Positions 24,586-29,513 of a DNA stretch of 29,513 nucleotides are shown one piece after another. This DNA comes from a virus. Numbering within the stretch: the stretch's first letter is position 1; each line of letters begins with the position of its first letter. Under the pieces are notes generated by a model. The model made no database searches. It was given only the letters and a program-made list of their open reading frames with translations, and was not told the DNA's origin. The translations under genes and the position numbers were made by a program. Where the stretch lies: positions 1 through 29,513 of IMG/VR virus record IMGVR_UViG_3300042879_005260; one strand, written 5' to 3'.

Positions 24586-25560
24586 ATGGGGCAAATTGAA
24601 TCCACTTTATTATTGGATGTTGTAAAAGAAATTTTAGGACAACCTCGAAAAGAAAATAAAACCAAAAATCAATATTCGTTTGATTGTCCGGTTTGTTCTG
24701 CCGAAAAAGATATGCCCGATGGTGATGGTAAGGGTAACATGGAGGTTAATTTAAATAAAGGTGTTTACAATTGCTGGAGTTGTGGGGGCACACATAAAAC
24801 ACATGGTTCTATTGGGAAATTAATTACAAAATTTGGTCGAAAGGAACATAAGAAAAAACTAAAACAATTAGGTATTGTTTTAAGTGAAACCAAAACCAAA
24901 AAGAAAGAAATCCAAGAAATCAGAGAAATTCATTTACCTGAAGAGTTTCAACTTTTTGAGACCAGCAATAAAAACGATTTAATTTATAAAGAATCTTGGA
25001 ATTATTTAACCAAAGAAAGAGGTTTACTACCTGAAACCATTTATAAACATAAAATGGGTTTTGTTAAAATTGGTGAATATAGTCATAGAATTATTTTACC
25101 TTCGTATGATATTGAGGATAAATTAAATTATTTTACAGCAAGAACTTGGTTAAAACATAGAAAACCAAAATATAAAAATCCTGAATTACCAAGAGAAGAA
25201 ATTATTTTTAATGAAAAATTAGTTAATTGGGATTCTACTATATATATTGTTGAAGGACCTTTTGACCACATTGTGGTTTACAATTCAATACCAATGTTGG
25301 GAAAAGATTTACACCCTAAATTATACGATTCATTGATGAAGAAAGCTAATGCTTGGGTTGTTGTTTTATTAGATGATGATGCATGGGATAGAGCAAAACA
25401 AATATACAGTCAATTGAATGTTGGTCGATTACACGGTAAGGTTAAGATAATAAAAATGGCAGACGGTTACGATATTTCACAAGTAAATGAAGAATTTGGT
25501 CGTCAGGGTGTAATCGATGTTTTATCTTCTTCTTTTAAAATTAAAGAAAGTAATATTTAA
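24586..25560 (+). CDS. DnaG-type DNA primase, zinc finger plus Toprim (324 aa)
   Basis: Makes RNA primers for phage DNA replication. The N-terminal zinc-binding domain has C34-P-V-C37 and C63-W-S-C66-G-G, a four-cysteine version of the CHC2 finger. The Toprim catalytic core follows: Y-I-V-E223-G-P-F-D, then V-V-L-L-D263-D-D265-A-W-D, supplying the conserved Glu and DxD metal ligands. The protein is shorter than bacterial DnaG (about 580-600 aa) and has no C-terminal helicase-binding domain or fused helicase; a separate helicase would be expected elsewhere. The start directly follows a candidate promoter. A PD-(D/E)XK nuclease gene follows after four bases. Confidence 0.85.
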   Translation: MGQIESTLLLDVVKEILGQPRKENKTKNQYSFDCPVCSAEKDMPDGDGKGNMEVNLNKGVYNCWSCGGTHKTHGSIGKLITKFGRKEHKKKLKQLGIVLSETKTKKKEIQEIREIHLPEEFQLFETSNKNDLIYKESWNYLTKERGLLPETIYKHKMGFVKIGEYSHRIILPSYDIEDKLNYFTARTWLKHRKPKYKNPELPREEIIFNEKLVNWDSTIYIVEGPFDHIVVYNSIPMLGKDLHPKLYDSLMKKANAWVVVLLDDDAWDRAKQIYSQLNVGRLHGKVKIIKMADGYDISQVNEEFGRQGVIDVLSSSFKIKESNI

Positions 25561-25564
25561 AAAA

Positions 25565-26320
25565 ATGTCAAAAAAAAGGGAATCCAAAGTTTATCTTGAA
25601 CCAGTAGAACATGTTTACATACATAAGTTCACGAAAGAAAAATTTAAAAGTGTTACAACAGTTTTATCTATGTTGGAACCAAAATTTAATGCAGAAGAAA
25701 TTGCCCTCGCAATTCAAAACCAAGACCCAACCAAAAAGAAAGAACAGTATCAAAACATGTCACAAGAAGAAATTCTTGCAGAATGGAAACGAATCAATGA
25801 TGAAGCAAATGAATACGGTACTGAAATTCATGAAATTATGGAACGTTATTTATTGGCCGATAAAATTTATATCCCAAAAAATGATTATGAACGTGAACTT
25901 ATCTTAAAGTTTCAAGAAATTGATCCAATGACAACTGGTACCATTTATCCTGAAACAATACTATTTTCTGAAAAACATAAATTGGCGGGCACAGCTGATA
26001 TAGTTGAGATGTGTGATGATCATTTTAATATTTGGGATTGGAAAACTAATAAAAAATTTAATTACATTTCTAAATACGGTCATTGGTTAAATAAACCTGT
26101 TTCACACTTATCGGACTGTCAGTATAGTGTTTATTCTCTACAATTATCGATTTATGCCTACTTGCTTCAATTGGAGACTAAGAAAAAGGTTGGAAGGATG
26201 GGTGTGTTTTATCTTAACCCAGAAACTGACAAATTTGAATTAATCCCTGTTATATATTTAGGTAGAGAAGCTAAAGATGTACTGGATTATTGGTTAGAAA
26301 TTAATAACAAAAATAAATAA
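25565..26320 (+). CDS. PD-(D/E)XK nuclease, RecB/Cas4-like exonuclease family (251 aa)
   Basis: The ATG at 25565 (after AAAAAA) is preferred; the frame is open back to 25517, but that start would lie inside the primase gene. Motifs: G-T-E-I-H89-E-I-M-E-R (helix His), L-A-G-T-A-D145-I-V-E, then I-W-D158-W-K160-T (the catalytic D...D/E-x-K), and Q-L-S-I-Y-A-Y-L-L (the Q-x-x-x-Y helix that closes the site). This set defines the RecB-like exonuclease branch. In phages such enzymes act in recombination, end-processing or host DNA breakdown. It sits between primase and thioredoxin, all closely spaced, consistent with a replication/recombination operon. The family is firm; the role is inferred. Confidence 0.8.
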   Translation: MSKKRESKVYLEPVEHVYIHKFTKEKFKSVTTVLSMLEPKFNAEEIALAIQNQDPTKKKEQYQNMSQEEILAEWKRINDEANEYGTEIHEIMERYLLADKIYIPKNDYERELILKFQEIDPMTTGTIYPETILFSEKHKLAGTADIVEMCDDHFNIWDWKTNKKFNYISKYGHWLNKPVSHLSDCQYSVYSLQLSIYAYLLQLETKKKVGRMGVFYLNPETDKFELIPVIYLGREAKDVLDYWLEINNKNK

Positions 26321-26327
26321 AAAAACT

Positions 26328-26636
26328 ATGCAACAATTAAACGAAACAACTTACGACGAAATGATTAACGAGAATAAATTAACTGTGGTTAAATTCTTTG
26401 GAGTCTGGTGCGGTCCCTGCAAGGTACTTGCTCCGGCATTAGAAAGTATTGTTGGTAACTATCCAGATGTTAATTTTGGTGAAGTAGATATCGACCAAAA
26501 CATCTCACTAGCTCAAAAAGAAGGTATTCGTGGTGTACCTGCTGTTATCTTTTATAAAAATGGAAATGTTTTAGATAGATTATCTGGTTTACAACCTTTA
26601 CTAAATTATGTTAATAAAATAGAATCTTTGAAATAA
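26328..26636 (+). CDS. trxA: Thioredoxin (102 aa)
   Basis: Classic small thioredoxin: V-V-K-F-F-G-V-W27-C28-G-P-C31-K active site, central D-V-N-F-G-E-V-D-I-D strand, and the cis-proline loop G-V-P71-A followed by V-I-F-Y-K-N-G. Full length for the family (about 105 aa), with no signal peptide, so cytoplasmic. Phage thioredoxins usually donate electrons to ribonucleotide reductase, as T4 nrdC does; host T7-style use as a polymerase clamp is an alternative. No reductase or polymerase is in view. The start is seven bases after the nuclease stop. A strong hairpin follows two bases after its own stop, making it the last gene of the transcript. Confidence 0.9.
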   Translation: MQQLNETTYDEMINENKLTVVKFFGVWCGPCKVLAPALESIVGNYPDVNFGEVDIDQNISLAQKEGIRGVPAVIFYKNGNVLDRLSGLQPLLNYVNKIESLK

Positions 26637-26637
26637 C

Positions 26638-26663
26638 AAAAACCCCCTTAACAAGGGGTTTTT
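26638..26663. terminator. Bidirectional rho-independent terminator
   Basis: A stem of CCCCTT / AAGGGG with a three-base loop (AAC), flanked by five A's on the left and five T's on the right, with one extra C bulging at 26643. Read on either strand it gives a GC stem followed by a U-run. It lies between the convergent thioredoxin (ending 26636) and the minus-strand gene, whose stop (26648-26650) is inside the stem and loop. Confidence 0.85.
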
Positions 26664-27211
26664 AATTTAAACTCTATTGAGAGACGGTTATACCCCATCC
26701 AACCCCTTTTAATTACCCAACAATACTCCAGTTCTGATTGTGGTATAAATTTATCTTTTAATTGAACTCCAATATTTGATGTTATGATTTTTTTCAAGAT
26801 ATCATCACCAATATATTGTTGTAATTCTTCTATAAATTTATTATATTTTTCTTTACCTAAACTAACATCACCGTTACCTAAATATTTGGTTACGTTATCA
26901 ATATCCCTTTGACGAGTTACTTTAATAATTGGTTCTGAATATAAAACCCAATTTTTTAAATACTTGGAATCGTATTTTTTAATTTCTATTTTTTCGTTTT
27001 CTTTTGTAATAGCATCGTATTTCTCAAAAATAGAATCTGAGGTTGGTATAAATTTATTTGCTTTAAAATCTAAAAAAGCTATTTTTTGAAAATTATTACG
27101 GCCAAAACCTGCCCAAACAATTTTGGGTGATTTAGAATTATGTTTCCACCCCTTTTCTTCACATATCAATTTTTCAAAAGTAATTCCTGTTTTATTTCTT
27201 ACTTGCTCCAT
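26648..27211 (-). CDS. PD-(D/E)XK-like nuclease, lone minus-strand gene (187 aa)
   Basis: The only gene on the minus strand here. The motif order fits a restriction-endonuclease fold: a first helix G-I-T-F-E13-K-L-I-C-E-E-K-G-W, then K-Y-D66-A-I, then I-E76-I-K78-K, which together supply E, D and E-x-K. The small size is typical of phage restriction-like or homing-type nucleases. The C-terminal 100 residues are charged with a Trp/Tyr-rich end (YCWVIKRGWMGYNRLSIEFK), possibly DNA-binding, and the protein ends in cysteine. It has its own terminator and lies head to head with the next gene across a 73-base gap, so it is a separate transcription unit, perhaps a moron-type acquisition. Nuclease activity is inferred from motifs; no specific family is recognised. 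Confidence 0.55.
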   Translation of the reverse strand: MEQVRNKTGITFEKLICEEKGWKHNSKSPKIVWAGFGRNNFQKIAFLDFKANKFIPTSDSIFEKYDAITKENEKIEIKKYDSKYLKNWVLYSEPIIKVTRQRDIDNVTKYLGNGDVSLGKEKYNKFIEELQQYIGDDILKKIITSNIGVQLKDKFIPQSELEYCWVIKRGWMGYNRLSIEFKLKTPC

Positions 27212-27284
27212 TTACTGATTCACTTATTTCACTTATACTTACAAGAGTAAGATAAAGTGCTCAATAAGTAAAATAATTAAAAAT
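27212..27284. promoter_or_regulatory. Divergent intergenic region with imperfect palindrome
   Basis: This gap separates two outward-facing genes and must hold two promoters. It contains an imperfect hairpin or operator-like palindrome at 27230-27259: CACTT, then a two-base step, then CTTAC-AAGA-GTAAG, then the matching AAGTG. CACTTAT is also directly repeated at 27221-27227 and 27230-27236, and an inverted ATAAGT lies at 27264-27269. No perfect TAnnTTTG -7 box is present on either strand, so these genes may use a different (early or phage-specific) promoter. Confidence 0.4.
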
Positions 27285-28445
27285 ATGGCCGACAAGAAAA
27301 GTGTTGTTTTTGAAACAAAATTAACCCCAGAAGAAACTTTGGAGATAACAAATAGATTAATGGGTTTTTATGATAATCTAGATACTATTCAAGATTATTT
27401 TTTGGCAAGAAAAAAAGAAAAGGTTGAAAATATTGACCATGAAAAATATGCAGATATGATGTTTAGTGATTTTAACATGGAACCAAAAGATATGCAATTT
27501 TCAATCGAAGTTATCGATGGTAAATTGTTTAATCCGGCAGTTCAAATTATAACCTCACTACCGCTAGAATCTCAGATTGGGCGTCAAGTCACTTTGGGTG
27601 TTAGAGAAACAAACACTAACAAATGGATTGGTTTTATTAGATTAGCTTCACCAGTTTTATCCATTAAACCTAGAAATGACCTTTTTGAAGGTATGAAAGT
27701 AACGGCAAATGAAGTTAATAAGTTTATGATTAACGGTGCGATTATCGTACCAGCACAACCTTTTGGGTATAACTATCTTGGTGGTAAACTTTTAAGTTTA
27801 ATTTGTTGTTCTCATGAAATTAGGGAATTATTGAAGGAAAAGTATGGTGACAAAATTGATACCGTTTTTATGGAAACAACATCACTTTATGGTGATATCA
27901 AAGGTATGAGCCAATATGATGGTTTAAAACCTTTTATAAAGTACGGTAGTATGACTGAATCCGATATTTTTCTATTCCCAGGTGATGAGGTATATGATAG
28001 TATTAGATCTTTTATGCGTCAACATTATGGAAATCCTGAATGGGGTGGTTCAATTGTTGACCCAGGTCCATCGGGCCCAAAGATGAGAGAATTTAATAAA
28101 ATACTTTCAATTTTAAAAAACCATTTAAAAGTACAAAATCCTTTAAAGTTTAAAGAGTTTTCAGACTTTACCCAAAGTCATATGAAAGCGAAAACCAAAA
28201 AAAGATATTATTATTGTACTTATGGTTATGAGAATGTCTTTCAATATATCGCAAGTAACGGTGAAATTGAGTTGGTTAAAAAAGATAATTATGATAGATA
28301 TTATTTAACCAATTTGATTGAGTGGTGGAAAAATAAAGCACAAAATAGATTTCAAAAACTAAAAGATGAGTCGAAAAATAGAACTGAACTTGAAATTTAT
28401 ACACCTGAAACTATTGAAGGTGGTAAAATTGATATGATAAGATAA
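27285..28445 (+). CDS. DUF4338 / DruA-like protein (386 aa)
   Basis: The central part fits the DUF4338 pattern as I remember it. It has V-T-L-G-V-R then W114-I-G-F-I-R-L-A-S-P, a helix with K-F-M-I-N-G-A-I-I-V-P, then P-F-G-Y-N-Y-L-G-G-K-L-L near 160-173. T198-T-S-L-Y-G and S-Q-Y-D-G-L-K-P follow. DUF4338 is the domain of DruA from the Druantia anti-phage system and also occurs in phage proteins; its biochemical activity is not established to my knowledge. The N-terminus (1-70) is acidic and helical. The C-terminus has a Lys/Tyr-rich segment (KAKTKKRYYYCTYGYENVFQY) and a charged tail. It is the first gene of a plus-strand cluster and its stop overlaps the next start. Family call moderate; function open. 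Confidence 0.5.
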   Translation: MADKKSVVFETKLTPEETLEITNRLMGFYDNLDTIQDYFLARKKEKVENIDHEKYADMMFSDFNMEPKDMQFSIEVIDGKLFNPAVQIITSLPLESQIGRQVTLGVRETNTNKWIGFIRLASPVLSIKPRNDLFEGMKVTANEVNKFMINGAIIVPAQPFGYNYLGGKLLSLICCSHEIRELLKEKYGDKIDTVFMETTSLYGDIKGMSQYDGLKPFIKYGSMTESDIFLFPGDEVYDSIRSFMRQHYGNPEWGGSIVDPGPSGPKMREFNKILSILKNHLKVQNPLKFKEFSDFTQSHMKAKTKKRYYYCTYGYENVFQYIASNGEIELVKKDNYDRYYLTNLIEWWKNKAQNRFQKLKDESKNRTELEIYTPETIEGGKIDMIR

Positions 28446-28705
28446 TGGAATTAGAGATTAAAATAGGTGATACTTTAAAATGGAAAGACTTCAAGGAAGT
28501 ACATACCGTTTTAGATATTGACCCACCAAAAGAAAAGAGCATCCGTTGGGTTACTTTATTAAGAGGTGAGGATGATGTTTTAATAGATAAATGGTCAGTA
28601 AATTACCACTATTTAAAAACATTATTAGATGAAGGTAGTATTAGTGTTAATGGTGCGTTTATATTACAAAAAAATATTAAAGAACATAATTTAAATGTAC
28701 GTTGA
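28445..28705 (+). CDS. Small unassigned protein (86 aa)
   Basis: Coupled to the previous gene by a TAATG overlap and overlapping the next by eleven bases. The sequence opens with I-K-I-G-D-T-L-K-W-K and continues H-T-V-L-D-I-D, W-V-T-L-L-R-G, and W-S-V-N-Y-H-Y-L-K-T-L-L. This strand pattern suggests a compact SH3-like beta-barrel, but I recognise no family. The tight overlaps on both sides suggest it works with the DUF4338-like and P-loop proteins. Confidence 0.55.
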   Translation: MELEIKIGDTLKWKDFKEVHTVLDIDPPKEKSIRWVTLLRGEDDVLIDKWSVNYHYLKTLLDEGSISVNGAFILQKNIKEHNLNVR

Positions 28706-29312
28706 AATTTCTCCTAGACAATCAGGTAAAAGTAGTAGGTTAATAGAAGCTGTAATAGATTATTTAAGAAATAATTGTGGTAATAAAGTTGCCATTGTAA
28801 CACCAAATATAGCTAGAGGTAAAAATTTAAAAGAAAAAATTGGTAGATTATTTTTTAATACTTTAAGTCAAAATTTTGTAGGTAGTGATGATAAATTTAA
28901 ACTTTTAATTAATGACCACTATTTAGGTTCTATTATTGTTACAACAGATGTTAGGCCAACATTTGGTAGTAATATAGACTATTATTTTTTTGATGATTTC
29001 TCATCAATGGAACCACAAAAAATTTTATTAAACAATAATATAATTACCAATGGTTACTATTGTACGACACCCTGTCAAAAAAAATCGACAATCAATATGA
29101 TAACCAATCATTGTTTAAATAATAACATTAATATTAAATTTTTTAACCCTTGGACTGAAGTTAGGCTTAGGGAACAAGAAGGTTTTGAAATTTATACTAG
29201 AGAATACGTTCTTAATGAATGGGCATCATACATGGAAACAATAGGTATTAACGTCTTGGGGCCAGAAGAAAATTGGATATTAAAGTGGGTTAAAAAACAT
29301 AGTTTTGTTTAA
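28695..29312 (+). CDS. Terminase-like P-loop ATPase without nuclease domain (205 aa)
   Basis: Residues 5-14 (I-S-P-R-Q-S-G11-K12-S13-S) form a Walker A of the P-R-Q-x-G-K-S/T type seen in terminase large subunits and related helicase-like ATPases. Residues about 95-104 (I-D-Y-Y-F-F-D100-D101-F) fit Walker B. T-T-D-V-R-P-T and Y-C-T-T-P near 88 and 120 may be coupling motifs. At 205 residues it is less than half a phage terminase, and no RNase H nuclease domain is present. It may be a stand-alone ATPase, a regulator derived from a terminase, or a helicase fragment that works with a partner. The ATG overlaps the previous gene by eleven bases. One base separates its stop from the next ATG. Confidence 0.55.
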   Translation: MYVEISPRQSGKSSRLIEAVIDYLRNNCGNKVAIVTPNIARGKNLKEKIGRLFFNTLSQNFVGSDDKFKLLINDHYLGSIIVTTDVRPTFGSNIDYYFFDDFSSMEPQKILLNNNIITNGYYCTTPCQKKSTINMITNHCLNNNINIKFFNPWTEVRLREQEGFEIYTREYVLNEWASYMETIGINVLGPEENWILKWVKKHSFV

Positions 29313-29313
29313 G

Positions 29314-29513
29314 ATGAAATATCAGTTTCAAATAAAAGAAGTTAATCGGGTTATTGCGACAGATTTTATTCAAGAAAGACATTATTCAAAAGTAATGCCA
29401 AAATTAACCAAACATTGGTTGGGTTGCTTTCTGGATGAAGAGTTGGTGGGTGTTATAACATTAGGTTGGGGAACACAACCATTACAAACAATTAAAAAAT
29501 TATTTCCTGATTT
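29314..29513 (+). CDS. Mom-like GNAT-fold protein (3' truncated by window)
   Basis: Only the first 66 residues are visible. They read as the start of a GNAT-fold domain: I-K-E-V-N-R-V-I-A-T-D-F-I, then R-H-Y-S-K-V-M-P-K, then W-L-G-C-F-L-D-E-E-L-V-G-V-I-T-L-G-W-G-T-Q-P, then T-I-K-K-L-F-P. The HYSK-x-MP and L-V-G-V-x-x-x-G blocks are typical of the phage Mom-like family; Mu Mom modifies adenine in phage DNA to resist restriction. Whether this protein modifies DNA cannot be judged from a third of the sequence. It begins one base after the previous stop, so it is part of the accessory cluster. The remainder lies beyond position 29513. Confidence 0.55.
   Translation, partial: MKYQFQIKEVNRVIATDFIQERHYSKVMPKLTKHWLGCFLDEELVGVITLGWGTQPLQTIKKLFPD

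Overview
The window looks like part of the genome of a large, tailed, contractile-tail (myovirus) phage that infects a member of the Bacteroidota, probably a flavobacterium-like host. The phage call rests on a block of virion genes about 24 kb long. It opens with a T4 gp6/P2 gpJ-like baseplate wedge protein and contains a P2 gpI/T4 gp7-like protein, followed by adhesin- and fibre-like proteins. The host call rests on the strongly AT-rich sequence, gene starts preceded by A-rich leaders rather than Shine-Dalgarno sequences, a TAnnTTTG-type -7 box, and SprB-like repeats of the kind common in Bacteroidota surface adhesins. All homology statements come from reading motifs; no database search was run.

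Layout. Positions 1-15608 hold the baseplate and its periphery: the 5'-truncated gp6-like gene, four unassigned virion genes (one with SprB-like repeats), another unassigned gene, the gpI/gp7-like gene with a Cys-Cys repeat tail, two more genes with the same Cys-Cys motif, and two genes sharing a CPTGY module. Positions 15608-18838 encode a 1076-residue protein with a carboxypeptidase-regulatory-like N-terminus, a hydrophobic mid-section and many cysteines. Positions 18889-23824 hold a fibre/adaptor cluster in which three adjacent genes share an N-terminal module, once as a stand-alone 76-residue protein. Genes are packed end to end, often with TAATG or TGATG overlaps, which suggests one long late operon on the plus strand.

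Positions 23850-26636 change to DNA metabolism: a RuvC-like resolvase, a CHC2/Toprim primase with its own promoter and probably no leader, a PD-(D/E)XK RecB-like nuclease and a thioredoxin. A bidirectional hairpin terminator follows. The only minus-strand gene in the window (26648-27211) has PD-(D/E)XK-like motifs. It faces away, across a palindrome-containing gap, from an accessory plus-strand cluster (27285-29513): a DUF4338/DruA-like protein, a small unknown, a terminase-like P-loop ATPase without a nuclease domain, and the start of a Mom-like GNAT-fold protein. This end may concern DNA modification, restriction or inter-phage conflict.

No tRNA, rRNA, CRISPR array, insertion sequence, integrase or attachment site was seen. 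No gene-free stretch exceeds 75 bases.
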